DNA of 40,675 nt from SAR92 bacterium BACL16 MAG-120619-bin48 (GCA_001438605.1 LIDE01000032.1:1-40675); one strand, 5' to 3'. Numbered from the stretch's first letter, positions 9,476 to 17,737 are shown. Notes: generated by a model from the letters alone, not told the origin. A program made the numbers and translations.

Positions 9476-9513
9476 AAACAAGAAAGCCCGCAGAAATCTG
9501 GGCTTTCTTGTTT
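9476..9513 (+). terminator. Rho-independent terminator after folE
   Basis: A perfect 14-bp stem: 9476-9489 (AAACAAGAAAGCCC) pairs with 9500-9513 (GGGCTTTCTTGTTT) around a 10-nt loop, 29 nt after the folE stop. The T-rich arm provides only a short U tract, but the A-rich 5' arm and symmetry could let it act in both directions. Confidence 0.85.
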
Positions 9514-9858
9514 GTACTCACTTGCCTGTACTCACTTGTCTTCACTTTCTTCTTCCTTCGCTTTCCCCGCGTCACCGGCTTGACAAAAATAACCTCATTA
9601 TTAAGCGGCCTGATTGGACCAACACATCGTTCCTGCGACCTTCCCTTCATTGATATTGCTGAGCAGTACAGCTTTGAATAGCAGTGTGAATCGAGATTTT
9701 AACAATCAATTCTGCTAAGATGCCGCGCCTGAATAGCGGCACAGCTATTTGTCGAAGAAATAATGAATTGCAGTGAACTTCCTGTCTAAAAGAGAGTCCA
9801 AAAGCCCACTGCAAAATCGCACTTGCACTAACAATTAATCAAAAGAGTCCCTCTTACA
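9514..9858. other. Long structured leader / intergenic region before eptA
   Basis: 345 bp without a gene. It begins with two copies of GTACTCACTTG (9514-9524 and 9528-9538; 14-nt period). Further on are several inverted repeats: TGCCGC 9721-9726 with GCGGCA 9736-9741; AATAGC 9732-9737 with GCTATT 9744-9749, which shares bases with the previous stem so the two exclude each other; and TTGCAGTG 9768-9775 with CACTGCAA 9807-9814. Immediately before the eptA start, AAGAG 9843-9847 pairs with CTCTT 9851-9855, leaving 3 nt to the ATG. I found no convincing promoter pair. The structure suggests post-transcriptional control, but this is inference. Confidence 0.4.
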
Positions 9859-11517
9859 ATGTCTGTAGCTCCTCGCTACTTTTCCGCGATCTCATCGCGA
9901 CTGAAATTAATTTGGAACGGCGCACCCATAAGCTATCTGTGGGTCAATAGCGTCGCCGCACTAGTCCTCACAGCAATCTACAACAACACGTTGTGGGCGA
10001 GACTTTACGACATCGTTGGATTTCACAGCCCATCCTCCAGTTACTTCTATATCGCGTTTTTTCTTCTCGCCACAGCTGTCTGCTTTGCACTGCTGACAAT
10101 CATCTCTTTTCTTCCCGGTTATAAATGGTGCTTGATGGCACTGTTTATGGTTTCAGCGATGGGCGGATACTTTATAGATCAATATGGCGTCTATATTGAT
10201 TCCGAGATGATTACCAACGTCTTGCAAACTGACACAAACGAAGTCGCCGACTTACTTAGCCTAGGGTTTATTATCCATGGAATTCTATTTGGGCTTTTGC
10301 CCGCGCTTTTGGTCTATCGCTTAACTATTAAACCGGAAAAGGGCTTTGTCACTCTGCTTAAAAAAGCCGCGACACCTCTTATCGCCCTTACAACCGCAAT
10401 TTGTATTTGCCTGCCGGTTTACCAAACATTTGCATCCGTTATGCGTGCGCACAAAGAGGTGCGCTATCTCGTTACGCCGAGCAACATTATTTATGGTGTT
10501 ATTCGAGCGGTCTCGGAATCAGAGAAAATTTCACCTGTTGTCGGCAAACTGGATGAGGCTGCTGCGCTGGGTGATTCTTGGGCTACGGCAAATCAAAAAC
10601 CGTTACTGTTTGTTTTTGTTGTCGGAGAAACCGCTCGAGCAGACCACTTCTCTCTGCAAGGCTACAGCCGCAACACCAATCCAAATTTGCAACTTAAGGA
10701 TATTATTTACTTCAATCATGTCAGCTCCTGCGGTACATCGACAGCCATCTCACTGCCCTGTATTTTTTCCAACGATACCCGCGAAGATTTCTCGCGAAAG
10801 TCGTCATCAGAGAAAGAAAACTTACTCGATTTAATCGGACAAGCAGGGTTGAACGTGTTATGGGTTGACAACAACAGTGGCTGCAAAGGTGTCTGTCTGC
10901 GCACTAAACAGTTCACCATCAATCACCAAAGTCTCGACTGTGATAGTGAGCACTGCTTCGACTTGGCCATGCTGCAAGCGCTGGAGACACCCGCAGATAC
11001 GGACACGTTTATGGTACTGCATCAACTGGGCAGTCACGGACCGTCCTACTACAAGCAGACACCAGATGACCAAAAAGCGTTTCTTCCTGACTGCGAAACC
11101 AGTCAGCTGCAAGACTGCAGCCAAGAGGAAATTATTAGTGCCTACGACAACACGATTTTATACACCGACTTGTTTCTCTCCAAAACGATTGAACGTCTTG
11201 GTGCTCTGAGCGAGCGCTACAATACCGCCCTTTTGTACGTCTCAGATCACGGAGAATCCCTCGGCGAAAGCGGGATCTATCTGCATGCTGCCCCCTACTT
11301 TATGGCGCCAGAGGAGCAAACACATGTGCCGATGTTAGCTTGGCTATCTAACGATTTTGCCAGCCGCTTTGGTATCGACAAAGGCTGCCTTAAAGCGCAC
11401 GCCGACAGCCCATTGTCACACGACAACATCTACAGCTCGCTGCTCGGCGTGCTCGATATTGAAAGCACAACCTATGACTCACAACTGGACCTATTCACGC
11501 CATGCATGAATCGTTAG
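9859..11517 (+). CDS. eptA: EptA-type phosphoethanolamine-lipid A transferase
   Basis: 552 aa. N-terminal half: about five membrane segments (roughly 25-42, 62-85, 90-110, 130-152, 172-192). C-terminal half: a periplasmic sulfatase-fold domain. It transfers phosphoethanolamine from phosphatidylethanolamine to lipid A, releasing diacylglycerol. Zinc site and nucleophile match EptA/MCR: Glu257 in VGETARAD, Thr295 in SCGTSTA (nucleophile), Asp463-His464 in SDHGESLGE, plus LHQLGSHGPSYY and YLHAAPY. Several Cys pairs (SCGTS/PCIF, GCKGVC, DCETSQLQDC) fit the family's disulfides. No good Shine-Dalgarno precedes the ATG; a small hairpin sits there instead. The 3' end overlaps the PAP2 gene by 16 bp. 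GC looks lower here than in the TCA genes. The exact lipid acceptor is inferred from the family. Confidence 0.92.
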   Translation: MSVAPRYFSAISSRLKLIWNGAPISYLWVNSVAALVLTAIYNNTLWARLYDIVGFHSPSSSYFYIAFFLLATAVCFALLTIISFLPGYKWCLMALFMVSAMGGYFIDQYGVYIDSEMITNVLQTDTNEVADLLSLGFIIHGILFGLLPALLVYRLTIKPEKGFVTLLKKAATPLIALTTAICICLPVYQTFASVMRAHKEVRYLVTPSNIIYGVIRAVSESEKISPVVGKLDEAAALGDSWATANQKPLLFVFVVGETARADHFSLQGYSRNTNPNLQLKDIIYFNHVSSCGTSTAISLPCIFSNDTREDFSRKSSSEKENLLDLIGQAGLNVLWVDNNSGCKGVCLRTKQFTINHQSLDCDSEHCFDLAMLQALETPADTDTFMVLHQLGSHGPSYYKQTPDDQKAFLPDCETSQLQDCSQEEIISAYDNTILYTDLFLSKTIERLGALSERYNTALLYVSDHGESLGESGIYLHAAPYFMAPEEQTHVPMLAWLSNDFASRFGIDKGCLKAHADSPLSHDNIYSSLLGVLDIESTTYDSQLDLFTPCMNR

Positions 11518-12233
11518 AGACTGCATCTTCAACCAGCCAGCCGCTATCGAATGATTTTTATTGGAATCACTTGGTGCTGCCCAGCGTTCTATTTGTCGGT
11601 GTCTTGATTGCCATCGAATGGTTCCAGCTAGATCGTCTCCTCGCAGGATTTATCTACGATAACGATTTGCACAGTTGGTCACTGAGAAGTAACTATTTGC
11701 TGGAAGAGATTATCCATAAAGATGGCCGACTTCTGTTTGCGCTAATGATTGTCTCTCTGATCGCCCTGTACTTTGCGCCCCGCTATAAAATGCACAAACG
11801 GCCACTGGCCTTCCTCGTTCTTAGCATCTTAATTTCGGTGATCAGTATCAATCTTATTAAAAAGATTTCTGGCGTTCCCTGCCCCTGGTCAGTGGACGAA
11901 TTTGGCGGTACACAGCACATCATGCACTGGTTTAACGGTTTTAATGGCCAGTCCGGCTGTTTTCCTGCCGGCCATGCAAGCGCTGGTTATGCCTGGGTTG
12001 CTCTGTACTTCTTTGCCCTCGTGCAGCGGCCATCACTGCGTTTTCACGGCTTGTTTTTTGGCTTGGGACTTGGATTTATTTATGGCTTCGCCCAGGAATT
12101 GCGCGGCGCCCACTTCCTCTCTCACGATATCTGGACAGCGGCAATATGCTGGCTAGTTCCCGCAGCGCTGTTCCACCCATTTTTCGGTAAGTCAGTCTCA
12201 CAGAGTGAAGACAGTGCGTCGAGCAACCCTTAG
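11502..12233 (+). CDS. Divergent PAP2-family membrane phosphatase
   Basis: 243 aa with about five or six hydrophobic segments (about 25-42, 78-92, 102-118, 163-175, 183-197, 210-225). It has PAP2 motifs in altered form. Motif 1 is K120-x6-Cys127-Pro128 instead of K-x6-R-P (KKISGVPCPW). Motif 2 is PAGH at 155-158. Motif 3 is RGAHFLSHDIW (Arg201, His204, His208) with compressed spacing. This CPW-type variant is a known PAP2 subgroup of undefined substrate often near eptA. A role in lipid A or undecaprenyl/lipid phosphate metabolism is likely from context but not proved. It starts inside the end of eptA (16-bp overlap), so translation is probably coupled, and dgkA follows 29 bp later. Confidence 0.88.
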   Translation: MHESLETASSTSQPLSNDFYWNHLVLPSVLFVGVLIAIEWFQLDRLLAGFIYDNDLHSWSLRSNYLLEEIIHKDGRLLFALMIVSLIALYFAPRYKMHKRPLAFLVLSILISVISINLIKKISGVPCPWSVDEFGGTQHIMHWFNGFNGQSGCFPAGHASAGYAWVALYFFALVQRPSLRFHGLFFGLGLGFIYGFAQELRGAHFLSHDIWTAAICWLVPAALFHPFFGKSVSQSEDSASSNP

Positions 12234-12262
12234 AATACGCGGCTTACAAACAGAGATCAGTT

Positions 12263-12637
12263 ATGGATATTAAAAAACGCACGGGACTTAGCAGGCTGGT
12301 TTACGCAACCCTTTACTCCTACCGCGGCTTAATGCACAACATACGACACGAAGCGGCAATTCGCCAAGAAGTCATTGCGGCGCTGATTATGATTCCGCTG
12401 GCCTGCTACCTCGATGTATCGACAGTGGAGCGGTTATTTTTGATCACCTCAGTGTTGCTGGTGATTATTGTCGAACTGCTTAACACGGCCATTGAAGCAG
12501 TGGTCGATCGCATCGGTCTTGAGTATCACGAGCTTTCCGGTTTGGCCAAAGATACGGGTTCTGCTGCCGTCTTCGTCGGCTTGCTACAGTGCGTCATTGT
12601 CTGGACGGTGATTCTGCTATCTCTGATGGAACGCTAG
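12263..12637 (+). CDS. dgkA: Diacylglycerol kinase (prokaryotic type)
   Basis: 124 aa, close to E. coli DgkA (122 aa). An inner-membrane trimeric kinase that phosphorylates diacylglycerol to phosphatidic acid. Seen: the amphipathic N-terminal region with RHEAAIRQE (about 28-36), three membrane segments (about 37-51, 56-75, 103-121), and the catalytic ELLNTAIEAVVDR segment at 71-83 followed by AKDTGSAAV (95-103). It lies third in the eptA-PAP2-dgkA run. EptA activity releases diacylglycerol from phosphatidylethanolamine, so DgkA would return that product to phospholipid synthesis. This is a good biochemical reason for the linkage. Only a weak ribosome-binding site (AGAGA) is seen. Confidence 0.95.
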   Translation: MDIKKRTGLSRLVYATLYSYRGLMHNIRHEAAIRQEVIAALIMIPLACYLDVSTVERLFLITSVLLVIIVELLNTAIEAVVDRIGLEYHELSGLAKDTGSAAVFVGLLQCVIVWTVILLSLMER

Positions 12638-12664
12638 GCCCACCTCTGGGCGTCTCTCTAAGGA

Positions 12665-13537
12665 CTAAAACAGCGGCAGCGGCTGGATAAAGTCTTGCAC
12701 CACGGCTGCCACCTGCTCAGCCTGCTCCTCCATATGCAAATGATGCGACCCGTCCATCGCCACGATCGTAAGGTTGGCAATCCAGTCAAAAGACTCTTTC
12801 TGCTCATCGTTGAGTTTAAAAGGACTCCCCGTCGCTTGAATCAGCAGAACCTGCCCAGTAATTGCAGTGAAAAAATCCTTCAAATGCTCCCGTGACAGTT
12901 TCATCTGGGACGCTGCCTTTAAGCGCTGGTCGTTATGCCAGTAAAACCCTCGCGCATCTTGGCGCACACCGCGCTCAGCGAGCGCTCGCGCGGCCGATTC
13001 CTGCAGCGGTACAAACCCGTTTATACGTGCCATTACCGCTCGATCGTAGTCGCCAAAAAAGCTCGGAGAGGCGTTGCCGTAACGCTTGTTTTCATAGATT
13101 GCCCGCGCAACCTGCTTCGCCGTGCCACCCACGTCAGCAAGGCCGGGCATATGACCGTCAATCAGTGCGAGTTGAGTAATGCGCTCCGGAAAAGCGCCGG
13201 CGATAAGGGTAGAGATAATCGCGCCGCGGCTATGACCGAGCAGCACAAAGCGCTCCCAGCCCAATTGATCTGCGACCGCCATCACTTCGTCAATGTCTTG
13301 CCAAATATTGTAGCCAGAGTCGGCCGAGCGAAAACTGCTGCTGCCATGACCGGCGCAATCGAGCGCCATCACATGAAGATCATCCATATAGGGCAGCATG
13401 ACATCGAAGCTATTGGCATTATCAAGCCAGCCATGCAGCGCAATAACGGGCGTTGCACCAGGCATTCCCCACTCTTTGGCGGCTAAGGTTAACCCGTTTA
13501 CCTGGAAGGTGCGTTCGCTGACAAATCTAAGAGGCAT
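12665..13537 (-). CDS. Alpha/beta hydrolase
   Basis: 290 aa, a single alpha/beta-hydrolase domain with no signal peptide. HGWLDNANSF (35-44) is the oxyanion-hole region and GHSRGA (101-106) holds the nucleophile Ser103. The C-terminal MDGSHHLHME (261-270) carries the catalytic His candidates (265, 266 or 268). The overall pattern resembles the serine-hydrolase-like / MEST type esterases common in gammaproteobacteria. The substrate is unknown. It converges with dgkA; the 27-bp spacer holds only a short GCCCA/TGGGC hairpin. Upstream it is separated by 151 bp from the DUF4389 gene and so is probably transcribed on its own. Confidence 0.86.
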   Translation of the reverse strand: MPLRFVSERTFQVNGLTLAAKEWGMPGATPVIALHGWLDNANSFDVMLPYMDDLHVMALDCAGHGSSSFRSADSGYNIWQDIDEVMAVADQLGWERFVLLGHSRGAIISTLIAGAFPERITQLALIDGHMPGLADVGGTAKQVARAIYENKRYGNASPSFFGDYDRAVMARINGFVPLQESAARALAERGVRQDARGFYWHNDQRLKAASQMKLSREHLKDFFTAITGQVLLIQATGSPFKLNDEQKESFDWIANLTIVAMDGSHHLHMEEQAEQVAAVVQDFIQPLPLF

Positions 13538-13688
13538 AATGTATCTCAGTTAATGAGCATTCCATGCTTCACTAGATCCTAGGTTTAAATAGGCGGCTGA
13601 AAGGCTAAGACAGAGCGAGCCTCGAGTGAGCGAGCCAAGAATTGGCGGGCCATGACGACACACAGCCCGCTAAAATAGACTACTTAAT
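13538..13688. other. Intergenic spacer between DUF4389 gene and hydrolase
   Basis: 151 bp with no gene. It contains a direct repeat GAGCGAGCC at 13613-13621 and 13628-13636, and a GCGGGC/GCCCGC inverted pair (13645-13650, 13665-13670) that lacks a U-tract and so is at best a weak terminator for the DUF4389 gene. Confidence 0.3.
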
Positions 13689-14099
13689 TTACTTATTGGT
13701 CTTTTTGACGGCTTTGCCCTTTGTCACTTCAGGCTCATCGGCAGTGAACGACGGGATATCGTCTATATCGTCGACATCGACAATCTCGCCCTCTTCGATA
13801 TCGTCCACTGAGTAACCTTCGGATTCGTCGACTTCGGGCCACTCGTCAAAAGGGAATGGCTTGGATTCGCTGTTAAACGTCAAGAACATCACTGTTTGAT
13901 AGACCCACCTGCCAAGTCCCTGACCGAGATTGCGCAAGTTCTCATTATCCGATCCCGTCACCAGAACAAACACGAACTGGACTAAAACGACGAGGGAAAT
14001 CACTAATCGCGCAGCCATCAACAAAATTGTAAACAACACCATATAGGCGAAGCGGATCCAAGTATTGGTATTTGTAAAGTGCATATTTTTATCGCTCAT
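13689..14099 (-). CDS. DUF4389 domain membrane protein
   Basis: 136 aa. A hydrophobic region at about 13-50 (two close membrane segments, FAYMVLFTILLMAARLVISL and VVLVQFVFVLVTG) is followed by the conserved NLGQGLGRWVYQTVMFLTFNSE block that defines DUF4389. The C-terminal third is very acidic (SVDDIEEGEIVDVDDIDD) and ends in a lysine-rich tail. Function unknown. The gene overlaps the 3' end of gpsA by 11 bp, and a gpsA-DUF4389 pair is common in pseudomonad-like genomes, so it is probably co-expressed with gpsA by translational coupling. Confidence 0.85.
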   Translation of the reverse strand: MSDKNMHFTNTNTWIRFAYMVLFTILLMAARLVISLVVLVQFVFVLVTGSDNENLRNLGQGLGRWVYQTVMFLTFNSESKPFPFDEWPEVDESEGYSVDDIEEGEIVDVDDIDDIPSFTADEPEVTKGKAVKKTNK

Positions 14100-15120
14100 T
14101 GGGTTTTACCATAAATTCCACATCTGTATTTTGCTCTGCAACCATCATAGTACGCATTGATTCGAGGATCGGTCGCTGCTCGAACATGTAAGCGTATAGC
14201 GCCGACGCCAATGGCATGTAGATACCCATTTCATCTGCGCGTTCTTTAACTAGTTTAGTCGTATTTACGCCCTCAGCAACCTGCCCAATGTCACTCATGG
14301 CCTGATCAAGACTTTTTCCTTCGCCAAGCGCTAGGCCAACACGAAAGTTGCGGCTGAGCGGCGACGTACAGGTGACATAGAGATCACCCACACCGCTAAG
14401 CCCGAGAAAGGTGAGTGGATCGGCACCGAGCTTACAAGCAAAGCGGCTCATTTCGGCCAAGCTACGGGTCAGAACAACACTTTTTGTATTTTGCCCCGCA
14501 TTCATAGCTTCCGCAATTCCCGCGACAATGGCATAAATATTTTTCAGCGCACCGGCGAGCTCAACACCGTAGCGGTCGTGATTGGCGTACACCCGAAAAT
14601 AACGCGAGGCCAATAACCGCTGCACACGGCTGCAAAGTTCATCGTCAGCACTGCCGATAACCGTCGCAGTAATTTCTTTATTGGCAATTTCTTTTGCCAG
14701 ATTGGGCCCGCTGATCACGCCAACCGGATGTCCTGGCAGCTCGCTTTCAAGGATTTGGCTGGGCAGTAAAAACGTCTCAGCCTCGATGCCCTTCGCCATG
14801 CTCACCAAGATAGCTCCACTGGCAATAAAGGGCTTTACTTGCTTGGCGACTGAGCGAAATGCGCTGCTCGGGATCGCAAAAAAAACGCTGTCAGCGCCCT
14901 TTAAGGACTGTGCTAAATCGGCTGTCACCACGAGACGTGAGTCGAGCTTGTAACCGGGGAGATACGCGGCATTTTCACCACTGCTAGCGACCTGCTGCGC
15001 CTGCGCTGCGCTGCGCATCCACAGAGTTGTCGCATGGCCGTTCGCGGCCAATATATTGGCGATGACGGTACCAAAACTACCTCCGCCCAATACCGCTATT
15101 TTATGTTTACTCTGTGTCAC
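14089..15120 (-). CDS. gpsA: Glycerol-3-phosphate dehydrogenase [NAD(P)+]
   Basis: 343 aa from the GTG at 15120. Reduces dihydroxyacetone phosphate to sn-glycerol-3-phosphate for phospholipid synthesis. The N-terminal Rossmann motif is GGGSFGT, followed by SMAKGIEAE, GPNLAKEIA and the catalytic-Lys segment AGALKNIYAIVAGI. The frame is open to an ATG at 15153, but a good -10 (TATAAT, 15168-15163) places the transcript start near 15156, and GGAG sits 10 nt before GTG 15120. The shorter form is therefore preferred and matches the 339-aa E. coli protein. The last 11 bp overlap the DUF4389 gene. Confidence 0.95.
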   Translation of the reverse strand: MTQSKHKIAVLGGGSFGTVIANILAANGHATTLWMRSAAQAQQVASSGENAAYLPGYKLDSRLVVTADLAQSLKGADSVFFAIPSSAFRSVAKQVKPFIASGAILVSMAKGIEAETFLLPSQILESELPGHPVGVISGPNLAKEIANKEITATVIGSADDELCSRVQRLLASRYFRVYANHDRYGVELAGALKNIYAIVAGIAEAMNAGQNTKSVVLTRSLAEMSRFACKLGADPLTFLGLSGVGDLYVTCTSPLSRNFRVGLALGEGKSLDQAMSDIGQVAEGVNTTKLVKERADEMGIYMPLASALYAYMFEQRPILESMRTMMVAEQNTDVEFMVKPNER

Positions 15121-15162
15121 AGACACCCTACTCCAATCTGGCCGATTAACCATTCAGCGGGC

Positions 15163-15191
15163 ATTATAAGGGGATGCCCTGCGCAGTGACA
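15163..15191 (-). promoter_or_regulatory. Candidate sigma-70 promoter of gpsA
   Basis: On the minus strand: -35 TGTCAC (15191-15186), 17-nt spacer, perfect -10 TATAAT (15168-15163). The -35 box is weak. The predicted start near 15156 gives a leader of about 36 nt to the GTG at 15120. Confidence 0.5.
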
Positions 15192-15203
15192 GCGGACAGA
15201 TAT

Positions 15204-15230
15204 AAAAAAGCGCCCTTAACGAGCGCTTTT
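15204..15230 (-). terminator. Rho-independent terminator of htpG
   Basis: Read on the minus strand: AAAAGCGC (15230-15223), a 9-nt loop, GCGCTTTT (15213-15206), then two more T, giving a six-T run. It lies 32 nt after the htpG stop and upstream of the gpsA promoter, separating the two units. Confidence 0.85.
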
Positions 15231-15261
15231 AAATAAACCCAGCCAGCGGTCACAATCATGA

Positions 15262-17178
15262 CTAACCAAACATTAGGCGATTGAGCTCATGCACGAATTG
15301 CGCTGGGTTTTCCAGCGGACGCCCCGCAGCAAGCGCCGCCTGATCAAACAACACTCTGGCTAACACTTTTGCCTTGTCGTCATCTGTTTCACCGGCCAGT
15401 TTGTTGACCAAAGGATGTTCAGCATTAATTTCCAAGATCGGCTTGGCATCAGGCACAGGCTGGCCTGCAGCCGCCATAATCTTGCGCATTTGCTCACCCA
15501 TATCATTGGCGCCCACCACCAGACAGGCCGGTGACGTGGTTAAGCGCGTCGTACTGCGCACCTCTTCCACTTTCTCTTCGAGCAGAGATTTAATCCGCAC
15601 TAACAACTCAGACTGTTCTTTCGTGTCTGCATCTGATGCTTTATCAGAATTGCTCTCTGACTTGGCCTCTTCACCGGTTATCTTGCTCAGATCCAACTCG
15701 CCACGGGCGATATCTTGGAATGACTTACCATCAAATTCATTGAGATACCCCATCATCCACTCATCAATGCGGTCTGACATCAACAAAACTTCAATGCCGT
15801 GCTTGTCAAACACTTCGAGATAGGGGCTATTTTTAATCACTGAATAGCTGTCGCCGGTCAGATAATAAATCTTATCCTGGCCTTCTTTCATGCGGCCAAC
15901 GTAGTCGGTCAGACTGACGGTAGTCGCTGCAGACCCGCTAGTGGAACTGGCGAAACGGAACAATTTAGCAATTGTTTCTTTATTGGCGAAATCCTCACTG
16001 GGACCCTCTTTCAGCACAGGACCAAACTGCGACCAAAATTTGGCGTATTTTTCAGGATCATTTTTTGCCATTTTGCCCAGCATATCGAGCACACGTTTGG
16101 TGAGAGCGGTGCGAATACTGTCGACAAGGGGCGTCTTTTGCAGAATTTCCCGCGACACGTTCAGCGGCAAGTCGGCGCTATCCAACACCCCTTTAACAAA
16201 CCGGAGGTACATCGGCATAAATTGCTCAGCGTCATCCATAATAAAGGTGCGCTTGATATACAGCTTTATACCGCGAGACGCATCGCGCTGATAGAGATCA
16301 AACGGGGCCATTCCAGGAATATAGAGCAGGCTGGTGTACTCTTGCTTGCCCTCTACGCGGTTGTGGCTCCAGGTAAGCGGCTCCGCAAAATCATGGGAGA
16401 CAAGGCGATAGAACTCCTTGTACTCTTCATCGCTAATGTCTTGACGTGAACGGGTCCAAAGCGCTTTGGCATCATTGACAGCCTGCCATTCTGGCGCTGA
16501 TTTCTCCTCGCCCTCTGCTTTACCGACTTTAAGCATTTCAACAGGGATCGCAATATGGTCCGAATATTTTTTAACAATACTGCGCAGGCGCCAATCGTTA
16601 GCGAACTCTTCCTCCTCGCTTTTCAGGTGGAGAGTAATCGATGTGCCGCGGGCCGCGCGCTCAATAGGTTCAATTTGATAGTCGGCCTCACCGGCACAGC
16701 TCCAGCGCACAGCTTCATCAGCCGCGGCACCAGCACGACGGGTCTCAACCACAACGCGATCAGCAACGATAAAAGAGGAGTAAAAACCAACCCCAAACTG
16801 GCCGATCAACTGGGAGTCCTTTTTCTGATCGCCAGTGAGGTTTTTCATAAATTCGGAGGTGCCTGACCGCGCAATAGTGCCAAGGTTAGAGATAACTTCG
16901 TCGCGGGACATACCAATGCCATTATCAGAAATAACAATGGTTTTTGCGTCTTCATCAACGGCAATGCGAATATGCAAATCACCGTCATCTTCATAAAGAG
17001 CAGCATTCTCAAGGGCTTCTACGCGAAGCTTATCGGTCGCATCTGACGCATTCGAAATCAACTCGCGAAGGAAAATTTCCTTGTTCGAGTAGAGCGAATG
17101 AATCATAAGGTGGAGCAGCTGCTTGGCTTCGGTTTGAAAACCCAATGTTTCTGATTTGGCGTTAGTCTTGGCTGTCAT
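15262..17178 (-). CDS. htpG: Chaperone HtpG (bacterial Hsp90)
   Basis: 638 aa, normal HtpG length. A cytoplasmic ATP-dependent homodimeric chaperone. N-terminal GHKL ATPase domain: [42 protein letters not shown] and the [10 protein letters not shown] strand. Middle domain (about 235-500) includes [11 protein letters not shown] and NVSREILQ with the ATP-contacting Arg. The C-terminal dimerisation domain (about 510-638) contains LTTSPACLV and [11 protein letters not shown]. Regulation is visible: a near-consensus sigma-32 promoter lies 44-71 bp upstream, and AGGAGA precedes the ATG by 11 nt. Monocistronic, with its own terminator. Confidence 0.98.
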   Translation of the reverse strand: MTAKTNAKSETLGFQTEAKQLLHLMIHSLYSNKEIFLRELISNASDATDKLRVEALENAALYEDDGDLHIRIAVDEDAKTIVISDNGIGMSRDEVISNLGTIARSGTSEFMKNLTGDQKKDSQLIGQFGVGFYSSFIVADRVVVETRRAGAAADEAVRWSCAGEADYQIEPIERAARGTSITLHLKSEEEEFANDWRLRSIVKKYSDHIAIPVEMLKVGKAEGEEKSAPEWQAVNDAKALWTRSRQDISDEEYKEFYRLVSHDFAEPLTWSHNRVEGKQEYTSLLYIPGMAPFDLYQRDASRGIKLYIKRTFIMDDAEQFMPMYLRFVKGVLDSADLPLNVSREILQKTPLVDSIRTALTKRVLDMLGKMAKNDPEKYAKFWSQFGPVLKEGPSEDFANKETIAKLFRFASSTSGSAATTVSLTDYVGRMKEGQDKIYYLTGDSYSVIKNSPYLEVFDKHGIEVLLMSDRIDEWMMGYLNEFDGKSFQDIARGELDLSKITGEEAKSESNSDKASDADTKEQSELLVRIKSLLEEKVEEVRSTTRLTTSPACLVVGANDMGEQMRKIMAAAGQPVPDAKPILEINAEHPLVNKLAGETDDDKAKVLARVLFDQAALAAGRPLENPAQFVHELNRLMFG

Positions 17179-17221
17179 TTTGCGAGTGATCTCCTGATCT
17201 GATGTTAATTCACGATTTATC

Positions 17222-17249
17222 AGATGGGGGCTCTAGCGCAAATTTCAAG
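17222..17249 (-). promoter_or_regulatory. Sigma-32 (RpoH) heat-shock promoter of htpG
   Basis: On the minus strand: -35 CTTGAAA (17249-17243), 13-nt spacer, -10 CCCCATCT (17229-17222). This agrees with the RpoH consensus (CTTGAAA, 11-15 nt, CCCCATnT) at every fixed position. Predicted transcript start is near 17215, giving a leader of about 36 nt. Confidence 0.88.
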
Positions 17250-17272
17250 TTTTACGGCTCAGATAGCGCGTT

Positions 17273-17737
17273 TTAAATCAGAAAGTGGCACCGCGCTGTC
17301 GCTATAGGTGTCTGTTCGTCGTCTTGCCATGCGCTCGCCGTAACATTGACCAGCTTCTTACCCTGCCGCAACACGGTGCAACGCGCATAGGTCGTCTTGT
17401 AGCGCCCAGGACGCAAATAGTCGAGGGAGAAATCAACGACTTTTGGCAACGTCGCTATGTCGAGACCATAAATAATCTCAATCGACGCAGAGAGCTCGAG
17501 AAAGCCACCAATAACACCACCGTGTATAGCCGGCAGCGAGGGATTGCCAATATTTGACGAGCGCTTTTCCAACCAGTAGAGCAAGCGGTCATTGTCTAGC
17601 TTAACTTGCCCGCCAATAAATCCACTGTAGGGGATCATCGCCATAACCGCTTGAGGGTCATTCGCCGCCCGTGCAGCGGTGACATTGGCCCGCCATTCCG
17701 CTAAAAGACGCTCATCACTGTATTCTCGACTGTTCAT
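17273..17737 (-). CDS. PaaI-like hotdog-fold thioesterase (second of a pair)
   Basis: 154 aa, hotdog fold of the PaaI / acyl-CoA thioesterase group. The helix motif AIHGGVIGGFLELSAS (71-86) has the HGG at 72-74. The acidic catalytic residue expected after the motif is Glu81 where the neighbour has Asp68. DFSLDYLRPGRYKTTYARCTVLRQGKK is the typical central-sheet region. The N-terminal about 25 residues are charged and extra. The start overlaps the stop of the upstream paralogue by 4 bp (ATGA), so translation is coupled. This suggests the two form a heteromer or act together; the substrate is unknown. Confidence 0.85.
   Translation of the reverse strand: MNSREYSDERLLAEWRANVTAARAANDPQAVMAMIPYSGFIGGQVKLDNDRLLYWLEKRSSNIGNPSLPAIHGGVIGGFLELSASIEIIYGLDIATLPKVVDFSLDYLRPGRYKTTYARCTVLRQGKKLVNVTASAWQDDEQTPIATARCHFLI

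Noticed and set aside
8805-9858. RNA gene or cobalamin/SAM riboswitch in the longer spacers (also checked before metH and gltA)
   Set aside because: I recognised no tRNA cloverleaf, B12 box or SAM-riboswitch core in any of them; a covariance-model search would be needed for a firm negative.
12638-12651. Terminator between dgkA and the alpha/beta hydrolase gene
   Set aside because: Only a 5-bp GCCCA/TGGGC stem, with no T run in either direction.
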